Below are positions 11,178 to 19,867 of a DNA stretch of 45,737 bases, one piece after another (within the stretch, counting starts at the first letter, position 1; the number at the start of each line of letters is the position of its first letter). Under the pieces are notes generated by a model. The model did not search any database, was not told where the DNA came from, and saw only the letters and a program-made list of their open reading frames with translations. Where the stretch lies: assembly GCA_022825195.1 (NCBI GenBank), contig JAJDYL010000205.1, forward strand, positions 1 through 45,737, read 5' to 3'. The stretch is from Alphaproteobacteria bacterium (GTDB taxonomy: Bacteria > Pseudomonadota > Alphaproteobacteria > Bin95). The position numbers and the translations under genes are program-made.

Positions 11178-12559
11178 GGCCCCTGCCCCTTCCCTTCGGC
11201 CCGCTCCACTTCGTGGGGATCGGCGGCATCGGCATGAGCGGCATCGCCGAACTGCTGCACCGGCTCGGCTGTTCGGTAAGCGGCAGCGACGCGGCTGCGG
11301 GCGCCAACACGGCCCGGCTGGAGGCGCTGGGCCTGACCGTGCGGATCGGCCACGAAGCCGCCAATGTCGGCGGGGCGGCGGCCGTCGTGGTCTCGACAGC
11401 CGTGCCGGAAGACAACCCCGAACGGCGGGAGGCGCTCCGACGCGGCCTCCCGGTCCTGCACCGCTCGGAGGCGCTGGCCGCCATCGCGTCGCTGTCATGG
11501 CCGATCGCGGTCTCGGGCACGCACGGCAAGACCACGACGACGGCGATGATCGCGGCGGTCCTGGAAGCCGGCGGCCTGGACCCGACGGTCGTGAACGGCG
11601 GGATCCTCGAAGGGATCGGGTCCAACGCGAAGCTGGGCAGGGGCAGCTGGGCGGTCATCGAGGCCGACGAAAGCGACCGGTCCTTCCTCAACCTGCCGGC
11701 GACCCTGGCCGTTGCGACCAATATCGAAGCCGAACATATGGAGCATTATCGCGACCTCGCCGAAATCGAGGCCTGCTTCGCCGCGTTCGTGGACTCGGTG
11801 CCCCCGTTCGGCCGCGCCGTGATCTCCGTGGACAATGAAGGCTCGCGCCGGCTGGCCGAGCGGTGCCGGCGGCCGGTCCTTCGCTACGGGTTCGCGCCCG
11901 ATGCCGATATTCGCGGCGGCGGGCTGGTGCTGGAATCCGCCAGCAGCTGGCTCAATGTATCCGGGCTTGCGGATATCGAAGACCTCAGGATCGGCGTGCC
12001 GGGACGCCATAACGCGGAAAATGCCCTGGCGGCGGTCTCGGTCGGGCACCTTCTGGGAATCCCCGAGAACGCCATCCGCCGCGCGCTGAATGCATTCCGG
12101 GGCGTGCAGCGGCGGTTCACGCTCGCGGGTGAGGTGGACGGCGTGCGGATCATCGACGACTACGCCCACCACCCAACGGAGATCGCGGCCGTGCTCGCCA
12201 CCGCCCGGCTGGCCGGCTGCGGGCGGGTCATGGCGGTCATGCAGCCGCACCGCTACACCCGCCTGAACGCCCTGCTCGACGATTTCGCGCATTGCTTCAC
12301 CGAGGCCGACAAGGTGCTGATCGCGCCGGTTTATTCCGCCGGAGAGGCCCCCATTGCCGGCGCCAGCCGGGATGCGCTGGTCGCGGCGGCGCGCGCCGGC
12401 GGCCACCGGGACGTGGCGGCAATCGACGGGCCCGACGACCTGGCAGCCTGCGCCGACTCCTGGGCTGCTCCCGGCGACACCATCGTCTGCCTCGGCGCAG
12501 GCTCGATCACGAGTTGGGCCCATGCCCTGCCGCACACGCTTCGGGAGGCCCGGAAATGA
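11174..12559 (+). CDS. murC: UDP-N-acetylmuramate:L-alanine ligase MurC
   Basis: MurC attaches L-alanine to UDP-MurNAc, the first amino-acid step of the stem peptide. The 461-residue protein begins with the UDP-binding HFVGIGGIGMSGIAE (about 12-26). It has the ATP loop GTHGKTTT (about 115-122), EADESDRSFLNL, NIEAEHMEHY and the C-terminal DDYAHHPTEI. The ATG overlaps the murG stop by 4 nt. The last bases overlap murB (ATGA). Length and motif order are normal. Confidence 0.97.
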   Translation: MRPLPLPFGPLHFVGIGGIGMSGIAELLHRLGCSVSGSDAAAGANTARLEALGLTVRIGHEAANVGGAAAVVVSTAVPEDNPERREALRRGLPVLHRSEALAAIASLSWPIAVSGTHGKTTTTAMIAAVLEAGGLDPTVVNGGILEGIGSNAKLGRGSWAVIEADESDRSFLNLPATLAVATNIEAEHMEHYRDLAEIEACFAAFVDSVPPFGRAVISVDNEGSRRLAERCRRPVLRYGFAPDADIRGGGLVLESASSWLNVSGLADIEDLRIGVPGRHNAENALAAVSVGHLLGIPENAIRRALNAFRGVQRRFTLAGEVDGVRIIDDYAHHPTEIAAVLATARLAGCGRVMAVMQPHRYTRLNALLDDFAHCFTEADKVLIAPVYSAGEAPIAGASRDALVAAARAGGHRDVAAIDGPDDLAACADSWAAPGDTIVCLGAGSITSWAHALPHTLREARK

Positions 12560-13464
12560 CCCCGCGCTTCCCCCTGCCCTGCATTCGCGGCCGCATCGCG
12601 CGTTCGGCCCCGCTCGACCGGATCACCTGGTTCCGGGTCGGGGGGCCTGCCGAGGCGATGGCCCGCCCGCTGGACCGGGCCGACCTGCGGGCGCTGCTGG
12701 CCGGACTCCCGGAAGAGGTGCCGCTGACGGTGCTGGGAGTGGCATCCAATACCCTCGTCCGGGACGGCGGCATAGACGGCCTGGTGGTGCGCCTCGGACG
12801 GGGTTTCGCCGAAATCCGCGCCGAGGGCGGTTCGATTGCAGCCGGCGCGGCCGCGCTCTGCGCCAATGTGGCGCGGGCGGCCGCCGATGCCGGGCTCGGA
12901 GGGCTTGAGTTCCTTTCCGGCATACCGGGCACGGTAGGCGGTGCGCTCGCGATGAATGCCGGGGCTTACGGCCGCGAAACCGCCGACGCGCTGATCGACG
13001 CCGAGGCCATGACCCGCACCGGCGATGTGCAACGCCTGTCCAACGCGGACTTCGGCTTCCGCTACCGCGGCCATGCGCTCGGGAAGGACCGCATTTTCCT
13101 CTCGGCCCGCTTCCGGGGGGTCGAGCGTCCTTCCGGGGAGGTCCGCGCCGCGATGGCGGAGATCGCCGCGGCCCGCGAGGCGAGCCAGCCGATCCGGACG
13201 CGAACGGGAGGGTCCACCTTCCGGAACCCCGACGGCGCCAAGGCCTGGGAGCTGATCGACCGGGCCGGCTGCCGGGGGCTGAGACGCGGGGGAGCGATGG
13301 TCTCCGAGCTGCATTGCAACTTCCTGGTGAACACCGGGTCCGCAAGCGCCGCCGACCTCGAGGACCTGGCGGAGGATGTGCGCGCGCGCGTGCGCGCGAC
13401 CACCGGCGTCGGTCTCGAATGGGAGATAGAGCGCGTCGGCCGCCGGGGAGGAGGGGCGGCATGA
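12556..13464 (+). CDS. murB: UDP-N-acetylenolpyruvoylglucosamine reductase MurB
   Basis: MurB is the FAD- and NADPH-dependent reductase that turns UDP-GlcNAc-enolpyruvate into UDP-MurNAc. The 302-residue protein shows TWFRVGGPAE (about 24-33), the FAD-binding GGLEFLSGIPGTVGGALAMN followed by AGAYGRE, the RTGGSTFRNP loop, the proton-donor serine in MVSELHCNFLVN (S250) and a late conserved glutamate in GVGLEWEIERVG. Its architecture is that of the shorter type of MurB. It overlaps murC and ddl by 4 nt each. Confidence 0.95.
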   Translation: MTPRFPLPCIRGRIARSAPLDRITWFRVGGPAEAMARPLDRADLRALLAGLPEEVPLTVLGVASNTLVRDGGIDGLVVRLGRGFAEIRAEGGSIAAGAAALCANVARAAADAGLGGLEFLSGIPGTVGGALAMNAGAYGRETADALIDAEAMTRTGDVQRLSNADFGFRYRGHALGKDRIFLSARFRGVERPSGEVRAAMAEIAAAREASQPIRTRTGGSTFRNPDGAKAWELIDRAGCRGLRRGGAMVSELHCNFLVNTGSASAADLEDLAEDVRARVRATTGVGLEWEIERVGRRGGGAA

Positions 13465-14363
13465 ACAGGGTCGCGGTTCTCATGGGCGGCGTTTCCGCCG
13501 AGCGCGAGGTCTCGCTGGTTACGGGACAGGCCGTGTGCGAGGCGCTGGAGACGCTCGGTTACCGCGTCGATCCGATCGATGTCAGCGACGATATCCCGGC
13601 CCTGGCGGCGCGGCTGACGCCTGCCCCCGATGCGGCGTTCAACGCCCTTCACGGCCGCTTCGGCGAAGACGGCTGCATCCAGGGCCTGCTCGAACTCATG
13701 GGCATTCCCTATACCCATTCCGGCATTCGCGCGTCCGCGCTCGCCATGGACAAGGCGGCGTCGAAGGCTGTTTTCCGGACGGCCGGCATTCCGGTGCCGG
13801 ACGGCGCGGTGGTGCCCTGCGCGGAGGCGCACGGCACGATCCCCGCGCCCTACGTAATCAAACCGGTCGCCGAGGGCTCCAGCGTCGGCGTCATCATCGT
13901 CGAGGAGGGCTCCAACGCCGTTCCGCTCACGGCGGAGACCTGGCCCTTCGGCGGGAAGGCGCTGGTCGAACGCTACATTCCGGGGCGCGAACTCACGGTC
14001 GCGGTCAATGACGGGCACGCCCTGGGCGTGCTCGAAATTCGCCCCTACCAGGGCTTCTACGACTACGACACGAAATATACCGAGGCCCGCGCCGACCACC
14101 TGATTCCGGCGCCCGTGGACGAGGAGGTGGCCGCCCAGGCCCTCGACATGGCCGAACGCGCCCATTCGGCGCTCGGCTGCCGGTCGGTCACCCGCGCCGA
14201 CTTTCGCTACGACGACCGGAACGGCGGGCTCTACCTGCTTGAGGTCAACACCCAGCCCGGCCTGACGCCGCTCTCGCTGGTGCCGGAAATCGCCTCCCAT
14301 GCAGGCATCGACTTCCCAAGCCTCGTTCAACTGATGACGGAGGCGGCGCGATGCGATTTCTGA
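13461..14363 (+). CDS. ddl: D-alanine:D-alanine ligase
   Basis: Ddl makes the D-Ala-D-Ala dipeptide used by MurF. The 300-residue protein is an ATP-grasp enzyme with the N-terminal VLMGGVSAEREVSLVTG (about 6-22), FNALHGRFGEDG, the flexible loop PVAEGSSVGV, and the metal- and substrate-binding EVNTQPGLTPLSLVPEIA near the end. The ATG overlaps the murB stop by 4 nt after a GGGGAGGAGG tract. It overlaps ftsQ by 13 nt, the longest overlap in the cluster. Position and motifs indicate the DdlB type. Confidence 0.95.
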   Translation: MNRVAVLMGGVSAEREVSLVTGQAVCEALETLGYRVDPIDVSDDIPALAARLTPAPDAAFNALHGRFGEDGCIQGLLELMGIPYTHSGIRASALAMDKAASKAVFRTAGIPVPDGAVVPCAEAHGTIPAPYVIKPVAEGSSVGVIIVEEGSNAVPLTAETWPFGGKALVERYIPGRELTVAVNDGHALGVLEIRPYQGFYDYDTKYTEARADHLIPAPVDEEVAAQALDMAERAHSALGCRSVTRADFRYDDRNGGLYLLEVNTQPGLTPLSLVPEIASHAGIDFPSLVQLMTEAARCDF

Positions 14364-15136
14364 AGGGCCGAATGGGCCGGCGACGGTTTTGGCGCCTGGG
14401 GGCGGTGCTGCTGCTGGCGGCGATGGCAGCGGCTCTTTACGGCACGGCCCGGACCGAGTGGGCCGCACGCCATATGCGCACGGCGACGGACCGGGCGCTA
14501 GTCCTGACCGCCCGCGCGGGCTTCGGCGTGCGCGACGTGATGGTCATCGGCCGCAACCGCACGACCCGGGACGAAGTCCGCAGCGCGGTGGGCGCCGTCG
14601 CCGGTTCGCCCATTCTTGCGGTGGACATCCGCGCTGCGCGGAAGCGCGTCGAGGCGCTGCCCTGGGTGAAGGAGGCGGAGATCGAGCGCGCGCTCCCCGA
14701 CATGCTGGTCGTTCGGCTGGTCGAGCGTGAAACGCTGGCGGTCTGGGACCGCGGCTCGGACTTTGCGGTGGTCGACGAGCGGGGCAAGCCCATCGCCGCC
14801 GCCGATCCGCGCGCCTATCCCGAACTGCCGGTGATCCGCGGCGACGGCGCGGCGGCGGCCGTCCCCGCCATGCTCGCCATGATGCGGCAGGAGCGCGACA
14901 TCGCCCGCCGCATTACCGGGCTGTCCTACGTATCCGGGCGGCGCTGGAATGTTCACCTCGACTGGCGAATCGAAATTAAGTTGCCGGAAGAGGGCGCCGA
15001 AGCCGCTTGGGCGCGCCTCGCACAGATCGATCGGGAGCGGCGACTGCTGGACGGCGACATCGCCCATATCGACATGCGTTTCGACGGCCGAATGGTTCTG
15101 CGAATGGCCGGAAACGACACCGCGGAACGGAGCTGA
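14351..15136 (+). CDS. ftsQ: Cell division protein FtsQ
   Basis: FtsQ is a bitopic membrane protein that bridges early and late divisome parts through FtsL/FtsB. The 261-residue protein has a basic cytoplasmic start (MRFLKGRMGRRRFW), a transmembrane helix (about 16-31), a POTRA domain (about 60-128, including GSPILAVDIRAARKRVEALPWV) and a beta domain with ERETLAVWDRG and the DIAHIDMRFDGRMVLR end typical of FtsQ. The start lies inside the end of ddl. Four nucleotides separate it from ftsA. Confidence 0.94.
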   Translation: MRFLKGRMGRRRFWRLGAVLLLAAMAAALYGTARTEWAARHMRTATDRALVLTARAGFGVRDVMVIGRNRTTRDEVRSAVGAVAGSPILAVDIRAARKRVEALPWVKEAEIERALPDMLVVRLVERETLAVWDRGSDFAVVDERGKPIAAADPRAYPELPVIRGDGAAAAVPAMLAMMRQERDIARRITGLSYVSGRRWNVHLDWRIEIKLPEEGAEAAWARLAQIDRERRLLDGDIAHIDMRFDGRMVLRMAGNDTAERS

Positions 15137-15140
15137 AACC

Positions 15141-16379
15141 ATGGCGTGGGAGAATATCGTCGCGGCGCTCGATGTCGGCAGCACCAAGATCTGCTGCTTC
15201 ATCGCCCAGGTTACCGGAGAGGGGCGCTACGAGGTCGTCGGCATCGGCGACCGGGCATCGCGCGGCATCCTCGACGGAGCCGTCGTCGATATCCACGCCG
15301 CCGGCCAGGCCATCGCCATGGCGATCTCGCAGGCCGAACGGATGGCCGGGGTCGAGGTGCAGCAGATCCATGTCGCGACCAGCGGCGGACGCCCCGCGAG
15401 TCAACGCATTCGTGTCGAACTCCCTGTCGCCGGGCCGAGGATCGTTCCCGCCGATATCCGCAGCATCCAGGCCGCCGCCTATGCGCGCATCGACACCAGG
15501 GACCGCCGCATGCTTCTCGTCCGGCCGCTGGACTACACCGTGGACGGCGTCGGCGGCATCGAAAATCCGCTCGGCATGTATGGCAGCCGCATCGGGATCG
15601 ACCTGCACGCGATTACCGCCGAAGCCGGGCCGATCGCCAATCTCGAGGCTTGCGTCAAGGCGGCGCATGTCGAGGTCGCCGCCATCCTCCCGGCGCCTTA
15701 CACGGCCGGCCTCGCGGTGTTGAGCGAAGAGGACCGCGAAATGGGCATCGCCGTGGCCGACATGGGCGGCGGGACTACCGGTATCGCGGTCTTCAACGGC
15801 CGCGGCGTGACATTCGTGGACGTGTTGAAGAAGGGCGGCGCGCGGCTGACCGAGGATGTCGCCTACGCGTTTTCGCTCAGCTTCCGCGAGGCGGAGGCGA
15901 TCAAGGTCAAGGAAGCAAGCTGCCTCAGCGGATCGCCCTTCGAAACGGACCCGCTGCAGGTGCCGAGCGCGGAAGACAGTTTCCGGAAGAACGGCCACCA
16001 CGCGGTTCCGCCCTATTTGAGGCAAATCGTTACCCCGCGAACGGAACAGACTTTCGAGCGCGTTCGCGCCCGCCTGGACGAAACCTACGCCCGCCTGGAA
16101 GCAGGGCGGCGGGTCGTCCTTACGGGCGGGGCGAGCCAGCTTGTCGGCGCGGCGCGTCTGGGCGAGCTGATCCTCGAGCGGCAGGTCCGGACCGGAACCA
16201 TCGGGCCGCCCGTGCAGGTCGCCGACTCGCGGACCGGCCCCGCCTATGCCGCCTGCGCCGGCCTTCTCGTCCACGCAGTGGCCGGAAACGGAGCGGCGGC
16301 GCTGACCATGCCGAGCTTCACCCCCGCCTCCACCAACCTCCTCGGTCGCTTCGGCGCGTGGATGCGCCAGCACATATGA
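15141..16379 (+). CDS. ftsA: Cell division protein FtsA
   Basis: FtsA is the actin-like protein that tethers FtsZ to the membrane and recruits later divisome proteins. The 412-residue protein has the phosphate-1 loop [11 protein letters not shown] (about 9-19), the 1C domain, the phosphate-2 motif [10 protein letters not shown] (about 205-214), [12 protein letters not shown], and a C-terminal amphipathic helix (about 398-412, [13 protein letters not shown]) that serves as membrane anchor. The ATG lies 4 nt after ftsQ, with GGAGC upstream as a possible weak ribosome binding site. A gap of 43 nt leads to ftsZ. Confidence 0.95.
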   Translation: MAWENIVAALDVGSTKICCFIAQVTGEGRYEVVGIGDRASRGILDGAVVDIHAAGQAIAMAISQAERMAGVEVQQIHVATSGGRPASQRIRVELPVAGPRIVPADIRSIQAAAYARIDTRDRRMLLVRPLDYTVDGVGGIENPLGMYGSRIGIDLHAITAEAGPIANLEACVKAAHVEVAAILPAPYTAGLAVLSEEDREMGIAVADMGGGTTGIAVFNGRGVTFVDVLKKGGARLTEDVAYAFSLSFREAEAIKVKEASCLSGSPFETDPLQVPSAEDSFRKNGHHAVPPYLRQIVTPRTEQTFERVRARLDETYARLEAGRRVVLTGGASQLVGAARLGELILERQVRTGTIGPPVQVADSRTGPAYAACAGLLVHAVAGNGAAALTMPSFTPASTNLLGRFGAWMRQHI

Positions 16380-16422
16380 CCTGGAAACCCCTGCCAGCAC
16401 GACCTCCAGACAGGAGAATCCC

Positions 16423-17961
16423 ATGAGCACGATCAACTTCCACTCCCCGCCCGACTATGTCGAGATGAAACCGCGAATCACGGTCATCGGAGTCGGCGGT
16501 GCGGGAGGCAACGCGGTCAACAACATGATCCGGTCGGACCTCCAGGGTGTCGAATTCCTGGTCGCCAACACGGACGCCCAGGCGCTCGGCCTGTCCGACG
16601 CTCCGAACCGCATCCGGCTGGGTGCCAACCTCACAAACGGCCTCGGCGCCGGGGCCGAACCGGACATCGGCCGGGCGGCTGCCGAAGAAGCGCTCGACGA
16701 AGTGATGGCGGAAGTCGAAGGCTGCCACATGCTCTTCATCACCGCCGGAATGGGCGGCGGCACGGGCACCGGCGCCGCTCCGGTGATCGCGCGGGCGGCG
16801 CGGGAACATGGCGTGCTGACGGTGGGCGTCGTCACCAAGCCGTTCAATTTCGAGGGCACGCGCCGGATGCGCGCCGCGGAGAACGGCATCGAGGAGCTGG
16901 CCAAGTTCGTCGATACGCTGATCGTCATTCCGAACCAGAACCTCTTCCAGGTCGCCGATCCCCGGACGACGCTGGCGGAGGCCTTCCAGATGGCCGACGA
17001 GGTGCTGCAGTCGGGCGTACGGGGCGTCACCGACCTGATGATAAAGCCGGGCCTCGTGAACCTCGACTTCGCAGACATTCGCTCCGTCATGCGCGAGATG
17101 GGCAAGGCGATGATGGGCACCGGCGAAGCCGACGGCGAGGACCGCGCCATCCACGCCGCCGAGGCCGCGATCGACAACCCGCTTCTGGACGACACGTCCA
17201 TGCGGGGCGCGCAGGCGGTGCTCATCAACATCACCGGCGGTTTCGACATGGGCCTGCTGGAAGTCGACGAGGCCGCCAATCGCATTCGCCGGGAGGTGGA
17301 CGACAACGCCAACATCGTTTTCGGCTCCACGCTCGACGAGAGCATGAACAACAAGATGCGCGTGTCCGTGGTCGCGACGGGCATCGACTCCGAACTCACC
17401 CGCATAACCGATCCCATCGCCACGAATGTCGTGACCGATCCCCTGCAGGTGGAGAAGGACAGGGTGGAAGCGGTCCTGCAGGAAGATCCGGAGGACGTTC
17501 CGGACGAGCCTGGCCGAGAGGCGGCAGCGGCCGTCCAGGAAGAGATTTCCAGCGAAGCCGGGGCCGGCGCTGCGGACAGGCCGGAGGAAAAGGCGGAAGA
17601 CGGGGAACCCGCGCAAGGCGAGGCCGCGGCAGCGCAGGCGGACGATCCGGAGCCGGAATCGTCCCGCAGGGCGGCTTACGGCAGGCCGTACCTGCCCGAA
17701 GGGGCGGTTGCGCCGCGCAAGACGCAGCTGTTCCGCACGCCGCAGGCCGCCGGGCAGGAAGCGCCGCCGGCTCGTCCGCCGGCGCCCCAGCGGCGCGGCT
17801 GGTTCGGGCTGCAAGGCCTGCTGGGACGGGACACCGAAGAGGGCGCAAAGGAGCCGTCCGTGCTGGATGTGAGCATCGGCAGCGGCAACGCCGTGCCGGC
17901 GCCTGCCGAGGATGACGAGCAGCTCAACATCCCGGCCTTCCTCAAGCGGCAGGCCAACTGA
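16423..17961 (+). CDS. ftsZ: Cell division protein FtsZ
   Basis: FtsZ is the tubulin-like GTPase that forms the Z ring. The 512-residue protein has a GTPase core to about residue 335, with [11 protein letters not shown] (about 23-33), the tubulin signature GGGTGTG (about 111-117) and the T7 loop [11 protein letters not shown]. An acidic, Ala/Pro/Gln-rich disordered linker (about 348-498) follows, then the conserved tail [12 protein letters not shown] (501-512) that binds FtsA. Long linkers are usual in alphaproteobacteria. The ATG follows AGGAGA (16412-16417). The gene ends the cluster and faces serB 13 bp away; no clear terminator hairpin with a T-run is visible between them. Confidence 0.98.
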   Translation: MSTINFHSPPDYVEMKPRITVIGVGGAGGNAVNNMIRSDLQGVEFLVANTDAQALGLSDAPNRIRLGANLTNGLGAGAEPDIGRAAAEEALDEVMAEVEGCHMLFITAGMGGGTGTGAAPVIARAAREHGVLTVGVVTKPFNFEGTRRMRAAENGIEELAKFVDTLIVIPNQNLFQVADPRTTLAEAFQMADEVLQSGVRGVTDLMIKPGLVNLDFADIRSVMREMGKAMMGTGEADGEDRAIHAAEAAIDNPLLDDTSMRGAQAVLINITGGFDMGLLEVDEAANRIRREVDDNANIVFGSTLDESMNNKMRVSVVATGIDSELTRITDPIATNVVTDPLQVEKDRVEAVLQEDPEDVPDEPGREAAAAVQEEISSEAGAGAADRPEEKAEDGEPAQGEAAAAQADDPEPESSRRAAYGRPYLPEGAVAPRKTQLFRTPQAAGQEAPPARPPAPQRRGWFGLQGLLGRDTEEGAKEPSVLDVSIGSGNAVPAPAEDDEQLNIPAFLKRQAN

Positions 17962-17974
17962 GGGCCGGGGACGC

Positions 17975-18823
17975 TCAGGCCGCGAACTCGGCGCGCGCAT
18001 AGCCTTGCAGGTAGAGCAGGGCGGCGAGACCCGCCCGGTCCACCCGGATGCGCGCCTGCGCCGCCACGACGGGTTTGGCGCGGAACGCGACGCCGAGCCC
18101 GGCGGCGGCGAGCATGGCGAGGTCGTTGGCTCCGTCGCCGACGGCGAGCGTGTCGGCGGGCGCAAGACCGAGCGCCGTCCGGCGTTCCTCCAGCGCCAGG
18201 CGCTTGGCGTCCCCGCCGAGGATCGGCTCGAGCACCCGGCCGGTCAGCCTGCCGTCCCGCACCTCCAGCCGGTTGGCGCGCACCTCGTTGAAACCGAGCC
18301 TGGCGCTCACCGGCTCGGCAAACCGGGTGAAGCCGCCCGAAACCAGCATGCAATGCGCCCCCGAGGCGCGCATCGTCGCCACGGCGGCGCGCGCGCCCGC
18401 CATCGGGCGCAGACGCGCCAGCACCCTGTCCACCACCGCGACCGGCAGCGCGGCCAGCAGGCTCACCCGCTCCCGGACCGCCGCCTCGAAATCGAGCTCG
18501 CCGTTCATGGCCCGCGCCGTGATTTCCGCCACCCGGTCCCCGATGCCGGCCTCCGCCGCCAGCTCGTCCAGCGTTTCCCCTTCGATCATCGTCGAGTCCA
18601 TGTCGGCGACCAGCAGCCGCTTGCGGCGCCCGCGCGCCGGCAGCACGGCCCAGTCGATCCCGTCTTCGCCCGGATCGACGTCGGGCGCGGCCACCGCCAT
18701 CTCGACCGCATCGGGGCCGAGCCGGCGCACGGGGCCCGCCTTGAGCCGTCCGGCGAGGCGCGCGACAATCGCGTCATCCAGCATCGCGCCCTCCGGGGCC
18801 ATCGCCACGGCCACCCAGTCCAT
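17975..18823 (-). CDS. serB: Phosphoserine phosphatase SerB
   Basis: SerB removes phosphate from L-phosphoserine in the last step of serine synthesis. The 282-residue HAD-family protein has an N-terminal regulatory region (about 1-65) and a catalytic domain with DMDST (about 74-78; the first Asp is the nucleophile), VSGGFT, and the late lysine and VGDGANDLAML motifs. The ATG at 18823 is preceded by GGGAGA with about 6-nt spacing; an open frame continues upstream but lies inside miaA. The start codon is read from the same CATG as the divergent miaA start. Confidence 0.94.
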   Translation of the reverse strand: MDWVAVAMAPEGAMLDDAIVARLAGRLKAGPVRRLGPDAVEMAVAAPDVDPGEDGIDWAVLPARGRRKRLLVADMDSTMIEGETLDELAAEAGIGDRVAEITARAMNGELDFEAAVRERVSLLAALPVAVVDRVLARLRPMAGARAAVATMRASGAHCMLVSGGFTRFAEPVSARLGFNEVRANRLEVRDGRLTGRVLEPILGGDAKRLALEERRTALGLAPADTLAVGDGANDLAMLAAAGLGVAFRAKPVVAAQARIRVDRAGLAALLYLQGYARAEFAA

Positions 18824-19754
18824 GTCCGTCTCCCGCGACACGCCGCCCATCATCGTCATTGCGGGCCCCACGGCGAGCGGTAAATCGAAGCTGGCGCTGG
18901 AAATGGCCGTCGCGCTCGGCGGCAGGGTCGTGAACGCCGACAGCATGCAGGTCTATCGCGAGCTCCGCGTGCTGTCCGCACGGCCGGGGCCCGACGATGA
19001 GGCGCGCGCACCCCACCGTCTCTACGGCGTTCTGCCCGCGTGGGAGCGATGTTCCGCGGCGCGCTGGCGCGGGATGGCGCTGGAGACGCTTGCCGAGCCG
19101 GAAGCGGGTCCAGCGGTCTTTTGCGGCGGCACCGGCTTTTATATCGAGGCTCTGCTCTACGGCCTCTCCGACATGCCCGAGGTCGCGCCGGAGATCGAGG
19201 CAGCGGCCCGCTTGCGGCGGGAGGCGCTCGGCGGGGCAGGTTTTCACCGCGAGGTCGCCCTGCAGGACCCGGCACTCGCCCGCCGCGTCCCGCCCGGCGA
19301 CCGGCAGCGGCTGCTCAGGGCCTGGGCCGTGTTCGAGGCGACCGGAACGCCGCTGACGGACTGGCAGGCGCGGCCCCGCCCGGAGCCGCTGGAGGCCTGG
19401 ACCGTGCTGCTGGACCCGCCGCGCGCGCACCTCCGGGCGCGCATCGAGGAACGGTTCCGCGCCATGCTGGCCGGCGGCGCGCTGGAGGAAGCCGACCGCC
19501 TGCGCGGCCTCGACCCGGACCTGCCGGCGATGAAGGCGCTCGGCCTGCCGGACCTTCACGCCTATCTCGCCGGGGAGATTGCGCTGGACGAGGCCGAAAG
19601 GCGGGCGGTCTTCGCGACCCGCCGTTTCGCCAAGCGCCAGCGGACCTGGTTCCGCAACCGCCTCCGCGCCGACGCCGTCTTTCGGGAGGACTGGTCTCCC
19701 GCCCTTCTCGCCGCCGCGACAGCCGGTCTGCCGGATAACTTTCGCGGGCCGTGA
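18822..19754 (+). CDS. miaA: tRNA dimethylallyltransferase MiaA
   Basis: MiaA transfers a dimethylallyl group to N6 of A37 in tRNAs that read codons beginning with U. The 310-residue protein has the P-loop GPTASGKS (about 15-22), NADSMQVYREL, FCGGTGFYIEALLYG, DRQRLLRAW and the C-terminal RRFAKRQRTWFRN. The ATG at 18822 interlocks with the serB start and has no clear ribosome binding site. It gives the normal family N-terminus, and I saw no better alternative start nearby. Its promoter, if separate, must lie within serB. Confidence 0.94.
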   Translation: MSVSRDTPPIIVIAGPTASGKSKLALEMAVALGGRVVNADSMQVYRELRVLSARPGPDDEARAPHRLYGVLPAWERCSAARWRGMALETLAEPEAGPAVFCGGTGFYIEALLYGLSDMPEVAPEIEAAARLRREALGGAGFHREVALQDPALARRVPPGDRQRLLRAWAVFEATGTPLTDWQARPRPEPLEAWTVLLDPPRAHLRARIEERFRAMLAGGALEEADRLRGLDPDLPAMKALGLPDLHAYLAGEIALDEAERRAVFATRRFAKRQRTWFRNRLRADAVFREDWSPALLAAATAGLPDNFRGP

Positions 19755-19805
19755 CAAACTGCCGGAAGCGGTTTCCACAGGGCGCCGGATGCGCCGGTCT
19801 GCCTG

Positions 19806-19834
19806 TTGACCGGCGGTTTGCCGGTGTTTAGGGT
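19806..19834 (+). promoter_or_regulatory. Putative ilvB promoter with inverted repeat in the spacer
   Basis: TTGACC (19806-19811) and TAGGGT (19829-19834) are separated by 17 bp, about 33 bp before the ilvB ATG. A perfect 6-bp inverted repeat, ACCGGC/GCCGGT with a 5-nt loop (19809-19825), fills most of the spacer and could be an operator or a weak stop for miaA transcripts. I see no leader peptide rich in Ile, Val or Leu codons, so classical attenuation is not supported. Confidence 0.45.
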
Positions 19835-19867
19835 CGCGCGCTTTCCCCGAACGCGGAAAACAGGCCC

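Noticed and set aside
19755..19867. Attenuator leader peptide for ilvB
   Set aside because: No short frame rich in Ile, Val or Leu codons and no terminator/antiterminator pair could be seen.
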